This document shows positions 34,909 to 45,783 of a DNA stretch of 64,000 bases, in pieces. The stretch comes from Asterella californica (Eukaryota; Streptophyta; Marchantiopsida; Marchantiales; Aytoniaceae), in the NCBI GenBank assembly GCA_036924285.1, contig JAYKYS010000001.1, forward strand, positions 35,835,501 to 35,899,500, given 5' to 3'. The notes below the pieces were generated by a model. The model was not told the DNA's origin, did no database searches, and worked only from the letters and a program-made list of their open reading frames with translations. Position numbers and translations under genes: made by a program. Within the stretch, counting starts at the first letter, position 1. Each line of letters starts with the position of its first letter.

Positions 34909-36941
34909 TGTCGTAGCGAGAGCCTTTCCTTTGAGCAAGGGCGTACCTTCTGGCTGTGGTTAGCAATCGATACACAGCAGAGCGACTAGTATCTCGTAGA
35001 TTTCTCTCTAACTTTCTCGATAACTAAGCACTTTCTTTCTCTCAGTAAAGGGTCAAGATAACTACACGAAAACGTTGGATGATCATGGGCACGACAAACG
35101 GGATATGTGATGACATGATATCTCGGTAGTATTCCTCTCCGAAGTTTCTCACTACTAGGGCTTCGTACATGGCTTTGGGTCGACAGATGTGTCTTATCTC
35201 GCACTGGGTGTTAAAGTTTACAGGAGGGAGCTGATTTAGATCCATCCTTCGTTAGATGAGAATAAAGACGGTGAGATCCCATTCTTGGCCGTAAGTGACA
35301 ACAGGTAAGATCACAGGGACAGGCGAGAGCATGACTTGCGCGGTAAAGTTATGCCCGAAGGATCCTATCAGAAACTGTTGAAAGTGAACTCGTTCCATAT
35401 ACATCAGTTTAATCGAGAAAGGGTTTCGAAAAGGGAATCTGGGCGGTAAGTAGAGTCCTTCGTCCATCTCTCACAACATGTGCACTCCAACTACAAAGGT
35501 ATATCGATCCATAAAACTCTGATTCAATCTCATAGGATCACCACGATCTCTCCACGAACAATCTCTTGGATTTTTCCCCGGGTCGAATCCCTCACACAGG
35601 TCACTCCCCTTTGCTTAATAGTTTCGAACACAAAACAAGGATAGGTGCAAGCTCCTTAACCAAGCAACCCAAGCCTCACGGACCGATGAGGTGGCACACA
35701 TGCACATCGCATGTTTGGTGTCGTCATACTCATCCACGTGTGGGTCTTCTGGGTGAAAGGTTCTAATGCATGCACCGTAACGTGTCCCAAAAACCGGAGA
35801 CTAGGCTAGACAGGTAGTCGACTCTACAGGTCAAGGATCGCACTTTGCCACGTTGAGTGCGAACCTAACAACCACATGACGTGGATACAACGTAGGTCGC
35901 TAAAGTCATATCTACGCCTAGAATACTCCCCAAAGCAATACAAATGTCGCACTGGATACTTTTCAGCCAGCTGTCGCTAACAACTCGAGACCTAGAGTAG
36001 ATATCGTTGCCGATACAACTCGGCAGAAAAACCAGCGAACTTTCACACATGATAGGTACAGATCTACAGCTCAGTCTCCTCTCAAACTTGCCACGTAGGT
36101 AGGATACTAAAATCTCTACTTGCAGGTCAAATTTCAGGAAGATCTGACGGCTAGATCTCCTCCCACAATTAACACAAATCCACAGAAACTAACACGTACT
36201 TCCAATCTCAGATTCAGGACAGAAGCTTCTTCGACTAAATGAACTGTCCACTTCCACTCCAACTTCTTGAGCTATCAATTCAGAAGGTAAACTCACTACA
36301 CAGGAAATTTGAGCCGATTTGACCGTTCTGATCGTCCTCCATAAATCTGCAAACTCGCTGCTTCAGATTGACAGCTTTCTGCACCCCGTCGCCTTCAAAT
36401 CGCCATTGCGCTCAATCCGCAGAACATCCGGTGGTGAAATTTGTGGTCAGAGCTTCAGCAGCTGACAGACTACAAGCTCATGAAAACTGGTCTCAATCTG
36501 ACGGCTCAATCACTCAAACCCCTTAATCTTACAATCGGAAGAGAAACTCTTGTACTCTCATCACTCTATGAACTTCAAATCGTCATAACGTATGCCCTGG
36601 ACCTCCAAATCGAGTGAAATTTGTGGTCAGATTGCTCCTCCCGTCGAGAGCTCTCCGCCCATGCCCTCTGATCTTCAAAATCCCTCGTCAAAGTGCCCCG
36701 AACCTCCCAGAGCGCACACTTAGGTAGAAGACAAGTTATCTTCACTTTTGGGTGGACCAATGGGAAGCTAAAGGACTCAACCTTGTCCTTTTCTGCCCCA
36801 TGGAGACCCCCAGCAGATAATAGTGCATTCTAAGCTCATAAGAGCAATGTTTTAGATCCCATTACACCACAACTTCTACAATTATGTGCAAAACGCACTT
36901 AAACGCGTAATTTACATACTAACTGGTCCCACAACAGGACA
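34909..36941 (-). mobile_element. 5' LTR of element B
   Basis: 2,033 bases, nearly identical to the 3' LTR. The promoter driving gag should lie within it on the minus strand; no clear TATA box was picked out. Confidence 0.95.
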
Positions 36942-38206
36942 ACGTCTACCTAAGAAGGCGCTGGGCTTCTAGCTGTGATTTTTTACTCAAGAGGTAGGCT
37001 TCATGTTGGTTTGTTGGGTCCTCTTATATGTTCAAAAAGCGAAAATCAAGACTGACTAGTAGTAATAAGGTCAGACAGTGAACTTTACTACTCAAAAATA
37101 AGAAACATATGATGGCTTAGACTTAAAAAATTCTCCTACATGTAAATGAGGCTCTACTGAATACACATACTAACTTTCAGCCTGAGATCAAATCTGAGCA
37201 CTAAGATGTGGGTAAAAACGTTTTGAGTAAGGAAATTATGGTAATTTTTGGTACCTAGATAGCTACTTTGACCTAGAACAGAGAATTAGTTCATCCATAT
37301 CTTGAGCTCTAAAGTTGCTGCTCTAGATTGAGAGCTTTTCAGACCCCCTCTGCTTCAACGGTCGCCTTGGATTACTCACTCACTCAAATGACATGAAACT
37401 TATTGGACAGTCGTAGTGATGCTAACAGTGAACGCAACCACGAAAGTTTGAAGAGATTATCTCAATTCTGCTGCAATTGACACCAAAAATCTCAAAATCA
37501 TCAATTGTGATGCAATTCTGTCTCAATCCGAACTTCAAATTGACATAACTCCTTTATTGCTCCAAATCGATCGAAACTTTCATTGACAATGACTGGGCAC
37601 GATGAGCTCTATCTTCTTGTGTTCTCAGATTTTTGAATGTCCCTACCAAAAGCTCAAACTCTCTTTAAGACCCCTGTTTCTAAGTTTAGAGTTTCACAAA
37701 GAGCAAAAATGGACCAATGGGAGTTCATAGCTCCACTTCCCAGTCCTTTTGTGCCCCAATCCACATGGTAACTAAATTTCATACATAAGTTACCACGTCA
37801 AGCCTCTAAATTGTCAGCATAAACCTTAAACTACCTACGAGGACATGTAAAATGACACGTAACTCTGAAAGATAACTTAAACCAGCTAGAAAGTATAAAT
37901 GGACGACATGTAAATACAACCCATGAGTTTAAACTCTATCAACATGATAAATCTAAGTTATGTACTTTGAACAACATAGATAAGAATGGAATCACTTGCA
38001 CAAGCGTACGAACGCTTGAACAAGATAAATAACATACTATCAACCTACTATGACTCAAAATATATAACATAACAATATTAACACCATGTGAAAAGGTGTC
38101 AAACAAATGCATAAAGGACTAGAAGTAATATTGAACTAACTTCTAAGACTACTAAACTCAAGTGTCGGAGTAGAAGTGTAACTTGTAGCCGTTAAGTAAT
38201 GCGACA
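36942..38206 (-). mobile_element. E LTR (A/C type), interrupted by element B
   Basis: Homologous to the A LTR in minus orientation: CTACCTAAGAAGGCGCTGGG here matches CTACCTGGGAAAGCGCCGGG at 10,855. The missing terminal ~20 bases lie left of B at about 26,821-26,844. The right end GCGACA at 38,206 matches the LTR terminus of A. It is more diverged than the A and C LTRs, so it is older. About 80 bases separate it from the purine tract of E, more than in C, so it could also be a solo LTR that landed near the end of E. Confidence 0.75.
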
Positions 38207-38289
38207 ACAGTGATCAACGCGATGAGACTAACTCTTGACAGAGAGGTGAATTATTTACTGTGTCAAATGATTCACATCATGACATCCAC

Positions 38290-39880
38290 CCCCTCTAAAC
38301 TTGCATGTCCTCCGGCATGTGCCAACCTTTTCATTCTTTTGTCTGCTCTTCATCATCATCACTCTCCTCCGCCTCAACCTCTTCAGTAGCCGGGACGTCT
38401 TTGTCTCTTGTTATCCTCTGCTCTGACTCCAGAAAGTTGAATAACTCTACTGATCCTCCGCGCCTTTTGAACAGTTTCACACGTTTGTCAGCCACAGATA
38501 GCTTCAAAGGAGTACCATCTAGCTCTCGTAAACTATAAGTGGCATTTTCATAAACATCTAGTACAACATAAAGTCAAAACCATCTTCGAGAGAACTTACG
38601 AAGTGTAAAATATTGATTCTCCAACGTGTTGTCATACACTAGAACCCAATCACCAATACGTATGGACTTTGGTCGTAGTCGGTGAGTCTTGTCAAAACGT
38701 TCTTTGTTTTTTACTCAAGCCACCTTTAGCTTCTCTTGCGCTTCAGCAAGATCCTCCTCCCTCCGCTCTAACTGCCTGGTTCGTAATGAGTGAAGTACGA
38801 TCTATGTCATCTTTCCACGGCAACGTCCATGTAAGAAAGTCCTCCTCAGTATGCATGATTGATTTCTGTCCCAACATAAGCTCAACAGACATATAGCCAG
38901 TCTTGGTACAGTGTGTAGTTCTATCAGCCCATAAAGCAAATGAAAGTAGTCTCGATTATTCTCTAAGCTTATCATCACATGTTTTCACTAAAGCGTGAAC
39001 AATAGAAAGGTGTCCTCGTTCACTCTTACTGATGTCCTCTGGATTCATGACAGTAGTAAGTCGAAGCTTTACTCCATAACAAGCAAAGAACTCTTTCGCT
39101 TATGCGCCCCTCAACTCGCCCCTCTCTGCTCGTTATCTCCCAACAGATCCATACGACAGATGATATCTTCAAGCATGAACCTACATACGTTTTCTGTAGT
39201 CTTTGTTTGTAGTGCTCGTCCCTCCACATAGTTGAAGAGATCTTCTCGAGCCAACACCAAGTAGCGCATCCCTTGTAGTCCCGACGGCATCATCACAAGA
39301 TCAAAGACCCACTGAAAATGGATACTGGGTGGATAGGTAGGTACAAGTCCATCTCTGTAACGGACCTTAGAGTAGAACTGGCAGTGCAGACACTATCCAA
39401 CAAAATCCACCACGTCTTGATATAAACCTTTCCACCAGTATCGCTCCTTCAACTTTGTGTAAGTAGTCCAGACTCCACGATGTCCAGCCCACAAGGTGTC
39501 ATGAAACTCCTTAAGCAGATTCAAGTTTGTCGGTTGATCATCCACCACTCTAGCAAACATTCCATCTCTTCTTTTCGGACGTTTTCACATATAACTTTCA
39601 CGTAAAAGATAATTGTACGCTTTTTGTCTGATCTCTTTGAACTCTACATCAGAAATCATCTCGTCTTCCTTCAGAACTCTTGTACAGCATAGATCTACTA
39701 CATATTTCTCCATCTGTTTTCTACTCTTCTCAATCAGATCCTCTACTCGTGTGAACTCACTCCAATGGTCAGAACTGAAAGTCATCAAACCAGATTTCCA
39801 ACTATGTATAGTATAGTTATTCTATGAATCTTGAGCAATCCCTTCACTTGTGATCTCTCATGCTGCTCAAGCGGGATCAT
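38290..39880 (-). pseudogene. pol: Element E pol remnant (integrase part)
   Basis: Fragments on the minus strand match the B and A polymerase from just after RNase H to the C-terminus: EFKEIRQKAYNYLLRESYM, the integrase core around QGMRYLVLAREDLFNYVEGR, and the C-terminal region. Several frameshifts and stops occur. Reverse transcriptase and RNase H are absent: gag sequence joins directly to post-RNase H sequence near 39,880, which points to an internal deletion of about 2 kb. Confidence 0.8.
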
Positions 39881-39913
39881 AGTAACAGTAGATCCATCAC
39901 TCTTGACGTCCCA

Positions 39914-40790
39914 TCCTACAAGAATGGTTTCTGAAAACCCTTACTCCTACAAATAGGAGAATCTCTCAAAGTTTGTCGGTTTCGTTCGTGGTTCGTACGA
40001 AAGGTCAGAAATTGCACAGAACGCTTATCATCTGGACTACGGATCCTAGCATAATGAGATCCGTCATCCATCACCTTGATCTTCATTCTAACTGCAATGA
40101 TATAAGGTTGACCAAGAATCATAAAATATGAAGCAGAAGATTACACGAAGAAGTGCTGATCTACCTCCACATCACATATCTTCACCTTCACGTTAGGACG
40201 AGCGCCGTATAACTCACCCTTCTGATTGTTTGCAGCACGTAACACCCAACCATGGTTCAGTTTGATAGACCACTGACCTCTCTCGTACACCTCTCGTGAC
40301 ATGATGTTGATCTCAGATCCGTGATCAACTAAAGCAGCAACAAGTTCAGACAGACTTCCAAGGCGAACTCGTGTAGCAGTCATAGCACGAGCCCAATATC
40401 TTTTTCTGAAGTCACTATCAGTAGTTGGACTCTCCTCGCCAGCTTTCTCATCATCAAACTCAATGGTATTGGTACCAGCAACTAACGCTTCTTGCAGGTA
40501 CCTCTGGTCATCAATCTCTTGAAAATGCACCTTCTCGAATTCTGCATCATTCGCAGAAGCTCCTACCACATCTATCATTTGACTTTCTACTTGTTCGGAC
40601 ATCACATGTCTCTTTCGTTTGATGATGTCTATGATCAGTTCGTGAAACTCTCTCTTTGCAATACCAAGAACCTCCCGAAGAGAAAACTCGATTCGCGCAT
40701 CCAGTACCCTTTGCTCCAAGATGCTCTTGAGATCAGTAGAAGTTTCAATATCAGCCGTCAACTTGTAGGCCGGTCCCTTTTCTTTCTCTT
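39914..40790 (-). pseudogene. gag-pro: Element E gag-protease remnant
   Basis: The minus frame matches the C-terminal third of B and A gag-pro: TSTDLKSILEQRVLDARIEF, then a protease with intact LVDHGSEINIMSREVY. A stop interrupts it at 40,141, and the frame resumes at 40,122 to end at 39,914. Just before the end the codons AAG GGT TTT keep the G GGT TTT heptamer of A and C, but no matching hairpin follows. The gag N-terminus is missing; the sequence stops at the junction near 40,793. Confidence 0.8.
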
Positions 40791-40796
40791 GGATAG

Positions 40797-42768
40797 GTGT
40801 ATTTTATCGTCTATCCATTTCTCACTATGCTCATGTTGCGGAGCCTTTGTATGCATTACTGAGGAAGGGTAAGATATTTGTATGGACTTCTGTCCATCAG
40901 GAAGCAATGAGTAGATTGAAGGAGAGTTTGAAGTCTCCACCTGTGTTGAAAAAAATAGACTATGGGTGTGGGAGGCCTGTCATTGTCACAGTGGATACTA
41001 ACCCAAAGGTGATTGGATGGACGATAGGTCAAGATGATACGAGTGGTATGCGGTTCACCTCTAGGTTTGGAGCTAGGATCTTGACAGACAGCCAACGAGA
41101 TTATCCTCAAGTGAAGCGTGAGTTGTGGAGAGTGATCACAGCGATGAAGCAGACCGTGAGTTTCTGATTGGTGCTCATGTAGTCTTAGAGACAGATTGTA
41201 TATCTCTACTAGGCATGATATCCAACTGTAACACGTCGGACATAGCGATGTTGCTTTGGATTGCCTATATTAGAAGCTTGAATCCAAAGCTAAAGCATAT
41301 AAAAGGGAAGGAGAATGTGGTTGCAGATATGTTGTCAAGGGCTCGTTTTGTAGACGAGGATATCATGTTTTCAGAAGCTGAGAAAGAAGAGAGAAAGGAT
41401 GCTCGGTGTCAAGTTGATCGACGGGTTACAGACGTGGAGTCGTTGATATTTAGAGAGGAGCTTTACACAAATAGACTTCGTAACATAGGACGTTATCTGG
41501 GTACGTTGGAAAGACAAGAGGGTTGGAGCGAAGTAGAGTTCAGGGAGATAAAGAAACAAGCGTACAACTATCTTCTACATGATGGGTATCTTTGGAGACG
41601 GTCGTAGAAGAGATGAGATGTTCATATGAGTAGTGGACGATCTGCAAACTAAGCAGCAGCCAATGAAGGAGTTCCATGATACCTTGTGGGTCAGACATCG
41701 AGGAATTTGGGCTACTTATGTCAAGTTGAAGAAAAGATATTGGTGGAAAGGTCTATATCGAGACGTGAAGAACTATGTCAGTTCTTGCTTGCATTGTCAG
41801 TTTTACTCAAAGATGCGATATAGGAATGGTCTAGTGTCGACTTATCTACCTTGCATTCACGTTCAGTGCGTTCTCGACTTGGTGGTAATGCCTCCGGGGC
41901 TATGGGTATGCGATATTTGATTTTGGCTCATGAGGATCTCTCCAACTTTGTGGAAGGGCGAGCTCTAAGGACGAAGACCACAGAGGGAATATGTAAATTT
42001 GTCCTTGAGGATATTATTTATAGATACGGATTTGTAGGAAGGCTACGGGCAGATAAGGAAGAACTACGTGGTACAGAAGCGAAAGAGTTTTTTGCTCGAT
42101 ATGGTGTGAAGCTCAAGCTTACTACTACGATGAATCTAGAGAGGATTGACAAGAGCGAACGAGGACATCTATGAATAGTTCAAGCCTTGATGAAGACATG
42201 TGACGATAAGCATAGACAGTGGCCTATGTTACTCCCTTTTGCTTTATGAACTGATAGAACAACTCACTGTTCTACTACAAGGTACATGCTTGTTGAATTA
42301 ATGTTAGGCAAAAGCTCATGATGCCAGCAGAAGAAGATTTTCCTACATGGGTTCACTACGAATCAGACAGCTAGAATGTAGAGAAGAGGATCTTGCAGAA
42401 GCGCAATGAGGGTTGAAGGCGGCTCAACTTGAGAAAAAGGAAAGATTTGATAAGACCCATAGGCTTCGACCAAAGCCGATACAAGTTGAGGACTGGGTGT
42501 TGGTATACGACAGCACATTGGAGAACCAACACTCTACAGTCCGAAAGTATTCGAGGAGGTGGTTTGACCCATACCTTGTCTCAGATGTGCATCAGAATGC
42601 TATCTATTTCTTGCGAGAGTTAGATGGTACGTCTTTAAGACTGGGTGAAGCTGGGAGAGGAGGCAGTAGAGCTAGCTGAGTTCTTAAGCTCTGAAAGTAC
42701 AAATAAAGATCTTTCTGAGACAATTGAAGAGCGCGAAGACGACTTCGAGAACCACGAGGATCAGTGAT
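40797..42768 (+). pseudogene. pol: Element E' pol remnant (RNase H and integrase)
   Basis: Plus-strand sequence begins inside pol at a CVFYR-like position and continues through RNase H (VIVTVDTNPKVIGWTIG), VADMLSRARF, the integrase zinc site (CLHCQFYSK), its core (LRADKEEL, DKSERGHL) and the C-terminus (WVLVYDSTLENQHST). At least four frameshifts or stops occur, for example at about 41,150, 41,605 and 42,174. In the core the usual DRGE reads DKEE. It belongs to the same superfamily as E but lies in the opposite orientation, starting where E ends. Confidence 0.85.
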
Positions 42769-42775
42769 GGATTGA

Positions 42776-42837
42776 CACATACTAGAGGATGTGCATGTTT
42801 GGAGGGGGTGAATGTCGTGTTGTACGTAGACCTGTAC
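42776..42837 (+). mobile_element. 3' end of E' with stem-loop, purine tract and LTR start
   Basis: CACAT and ATGTG flank an 8-base loop (42,776-42,793), followed by the purine tract GGAGGGGGTGAA (42,801-42,812) and then TGTCGTGTTGTACG, an LTR terminus of 25 bases. Element D starts at 42,838; the LTR sequence resumes at 60,049 after the duplicated GTAC. Confidence 0.65.
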
Positions 42838-43751
42838 TATAACGACCTATGTTACACATAAGAAGTTTGTCTATTAGTAAGGTATTTAGTTATAACTAAG
42901 TGTTGAGAATGTTTATTTGCTGCCCAAGTACTTTAAGGAGATATCAAGTTAGTCATGACTAGCTAAAGTTAGTTATGGTTAAACTTAGATGTACTTTTGG
43001 CAGAATTCAGATATTTCTTAAAGAGTGAGCACTACTATCTTGTCATCTTGTCTAAAATGTAGAAAGGAGGTGGAAAGTATCCTTTATCTCCTTTTTGATT
43101 TGATATTAGTGGTTGGATTAAAGTTGTGGACTTTGTGGGCATTAAAAACAAGAAGAGATTCCACATGTTTCCTTTTTAGTGGGTCCTAGTGTAGAGGGGT
43201 GGTGGAAATTCGAGATTCCTTGAGAATATTCCAGAATCCTTCTAGAAGTTGTTGACTTTGAAAGAATAAGCCCATGTGAAAAGGTAAGAAGCCCATGTGA
43301 TTAATGCTTTCACCTTAAGTAATATCTTAGTAAAACTCGGTAAAAGTAGTTACGGTTGAGTTACCGGAGGGTACCAAAGTAAAAACCTAGAATGTATAAA
43401 TAGAGGAGTAGAGAAGAGCTCCTCATCCTTGTTTTCACATCGTCGTAATGACAACTTGAGTAATATAGAGAGTGTGGTATATTTTTAACATGTGAGAACT
43501 TGAGAGACGTCGTTAGAATGGAGGATTTTAGTTGATGAGTTTATGGAGATTTTTAGTTGATAAGTTTGTGGGTGTATGAATGAGTGAACTTAGCATTTTT
43601 CTCTTCAAGATTCATGGTGTGCTTCCATCAAAGCCATCAGAGGTGACCCCTGAGTGAGAGACAGGCTCGACATTTGTAGATTCATCGATGACGATCGTGG
43701 AGGTTGAGAGATGGGGGGATAGTTGATCAATGGGATCGTGGAGGGTTTACA
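42838..43751 (+). mobile_element. 5' LTR of element D
   Basis: 914 bases, TATAACGACC at the start (TGTAACGACC in the 3' LTR, so the G was mutated) and TTTACA at the end. It aligns over its length with 59,132-60,048 with scattered differences, more than between the B LTRs. Confidence 0.92.
43395..43405 (+). promoter_or_regulatory. TATA box in the 5' LTR of D
   Basis: TATAAATAGAG matches a plant TATA box; transcription would be expected to start near 43,425-43,440. The same motif is kept in the 3' LTR at 59,690-59,700. Confidence 0.6.
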
Positions 43752-43755
43752 TTTT

Positions 43756-43773
43756 TGGTTCTGTTACCGGGAC
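43756..43773 (+). other. Primer-binding site of element D
   Basis: TGGTTCTGTTACCGGGAC follows the LTR end after TTTT. It resembles the TGGCGCCGTTGCCGGGGA-type site with several changes, mostly C to T or G to A, so priming may be impaired or it is a natural variant. Confidence 0.6.
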
Positions 43774-44044
43774 TTCACTTGAAGGGATCATTGAAAATGT
43801 TTAGAGTTCAGTTCTATATTAGACAAAAAGAGATTATGAGAGAACACATGAAGAGAACGTTGAGAGGAGAGAGATCTAACGCGATGTTAGCAACATTAGA
43901 ACTTTTCGTGTATCCCGTAGTGATCTATGACGCATTCGAGGTTATTCTTTACATCTTGTTCACTTAGAAAGAGTTTGAGGAGAGTTGAAAGGGGATGAAA
44001 CAAGAGTTTTAGAGAAAGGAGGAGAGAGAAGTTATTAGAGGAGA

Positions 44045-44600
44045 AAAATTTCCGAGTTTGAGGATTTCTGCTCTCTGGAAAAGTTTTACAGTCATTGTCA
44101 GATTTTCTATGAATTTTATTTGTCAGTGAAACTTTCTAGGACTATAGCTTTGCTGATAACCTATCTACGACAAAAGAAATCATAGGAAAAGGTGGTCTAG
44201 AGAGGAAGCAATGAATTTTCAAAGTTGAGGGGGTCTACTCGTGAGAGTTGAGGAATTTTGTTCTCTAGAAAAAGTTTACAGTCATTGTCAGATTTTCTGT
44301 GAATTTTATTTTCCTGAGAAACTTTCCAGTGTTCTAAATTGGCTGATAAGCTATCTAGGACAACAAAAATCAGGAGAAAAGGTGGTATGGAGAGAGAGCC
44401 ATGAATTTTCAAAGTTGAGGGGGTTGAAAGTCATGAGAGAAGTGAAAATATACAAATTTCAGTTCTCTGAAAATTTGTACAGTCATCACCATCTCTTTTG
44501 ATTAAGGAATTTTCTATTGAAACTTCATTAGTTAGTAGCTTGGAGGTTGAGCTACTGGAGATCACAAAAATCGTGGACAGATCTCTTGCTGATTAAGAGA
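44045..44600 (+). repeat. Leader tandem repeats of element D (~195-bp unit)
   Basis: Two full copies (about 44,045-44,230 and 44,231-44,425) and a diverged partial third. Each has GTTCTCT(A/G)GAAAA, TTTACAGTCATTGTCAGATT, GAATTTTATTT, a GCTGATAA(C/G)CTATCTA segment and GAATTTTCAAAGTTGAGGGG. They lie between the primer-binding site and the first ORF and show no long coding frame. Confidence 0.85.
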
Positions 44601-44637
44601 TACGATTCGACATACAAGGAGGTCTTGACGATATGTC

Positions 44638-44955
44638 ATGGAGAATCCAGTTCGAGTGCCGAGGTTGAAGAAAAGACGTTTGAGAGTTAGAACGGAGACG
44701 GAAAAGCCAAAGTTAAGTACAGAGGCGTTGCGATCAAGCATCTATTGCAGTTGGGGTGCCTTTTTTGCTCTATATCAAGAAGCTTCTGCGAGCATCGGCG
44801 CAGATGCGAAGAAGATTGAGTTCAAAGCAACATTCACTGTGGAAGTCACGAATGCTCTTGACGAAGTAGAGTGTGATCTTTACAAGAGTGACTTTAAGAT
44901 GTCTGCTAGGATCAGTACAAACGATGGTCATGAGGATATCATCATGGACTCTTAA
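44638..44955 (+). CDS. Small ORF of unknown function in the D leader
   Basis: 105 codons from ATG at 44,638 to TAA at 44,953-44,955. The start is basic (RLKKRRLRVRTE), the middle has ALRSSIYCSWGAFFALYQEA and the end is acidic. No motif or family was recognised, and there is no signal peptide. Its place upstream of gag suggests an accessory ORF such as those of Ogre/Tat elements; this is inference. Confidence 0.4.
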   Translation: MENPVRVPRLKKRRLRVRTETEKPKLSTEALRSSIYCSWGAFFALYQEASASIGADAKKIEFKATFTVEVTNALDEVECDLYKSDFKMSARISTNDGHEDIIMDS

Positions 44956-45093
44956 TTTTAGATTGGATTTTATTTCGTGTATAGCATGTATAATACACCA
45001 TTTTCAGTATAAAGCTCGAAAGAGTTAAGAAAGTGATGTAGAGTTATTTTCCTCAAAGATATTTTGTTCACTTAATGGTTGAGAAGGTGCAAC

Positions 45094-45570
45094 ATGAGTG
45101 GAAGTTCAAAAGATTGGAAAGTTAGACTTAGAAATCTTCCTCAAGGTTTATATGTCATAGTAAGCGTCAGAGAGAGCTCGAAAGAGATTATAGTTGAGTT
45201 TGAGAACTCTAGCACAAAACCTCAAGTAGAATCTCCAAGGAGAAGAGTAGAAACCGACTTGTGGTGTTATTTCTGTAGAGGGTTGGGACATAAAGTAGTG
45301 AATTGTCCAACTAGAATCAGAACCGAGAGAGCTAAAGAGAAGCGGGAGTTTACTGATTTAAGTCTTCGAGTGGGTCCATCGTCATCAACGTCAATTCATC
45401 TTCTAGGAGAAGATCCTTGTCCAAGTTGTGGAGTGGGTGATCTATCAAGAGGACACAAGTGCGTCGATATGGCCGCCCTACTTACGTCTATAGTCGAGAA
45501 GTTGGACGAGACTCAAAGAGCTGAGACGGAGAAGTTGTCGACTTCAAAAGAGGACTCGGCTGAGTTGTGA
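45094..45570 (+). CDS. Accessory zinc-knuckle ORF upstream of gag in element D
   Basis: 158 codons from ATG at 45,094. A CX2CX4HX4C zinc knuckle, CYFCRGLGHKVVNC, is followed by CPSCGVGDLSRGHKC, a second cysteine-rich segment. The N-terminal part (WKVRLRNLPQGLYVIV) has no known motif and the C-terminal part is a charged helix. Zinc knuckles bind nucleic acid in Gag proteins. This ORF is separate from gag, which has its own knuckle, so D has two. Tat/Ogre elements are known to carry an extra ORF before gag; whether this is its counterpart is not shown. Confidence 0.6.
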   Translation: MSGSSKDWKVRLRNLPQGLYVIVSVRESSKEIIVEFENSSTKPQVESPRRRVETDLWCYFCRGLGHKVVNCPTRIRTERAKEKREFTDLSLRVGPSSSTSIHLLGEDPCPSCGVGDLSRGHKCVDMAALLTSIVEKLDETQRAETEKLSTSKEDSAEL

Positions 45571-45783
45571 TGGAGATCGTCATTCGGATGGTGGAGAAGA
45601 CGGTGATGCGACCCAGGCTCATGATTACCTTGGAAGAAGAGATGGCACAAGAGGTGTTGTTACAACCATTTCCTTTTATTTTACCTATGGTAGATTATTC
45701 GCGAATGGAATTGGTGATGTTCGTACTCTTTTAGCGAGTAGTTATTGCACAAAAATTAGAAGGGTAGAAAGAATAGTTACAAG

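Larger units (their letters stand above)
26845..36941 (-). mobile_element. Ty3/gypsy element B, complete with both LTRs
   Basis: 10.1 kb, flanked by ACGT on both sides (26,841-26,844 and 36,942-36,945). The LTRs occupy 26,845-28,877 and 34,909-36,941, exactly 8,064 bases apart and equal in length. Fewer than ten differences were noticed over 2,033 bases, so insertion is recent. Gag-protease and pol are long and nearly intact. It sits inside the E LTR: E sequence resumes at 36,942. The proteins belong to the same superfamily as A and C but are clearly diverged. Confidence 0.95.

Noticed and set aside
33491..34916. Plus-strand ORFs of up to 173 codons opposite B gag
   Set aside because: Antisense shadows of an intact gag-pro frame; no motif.
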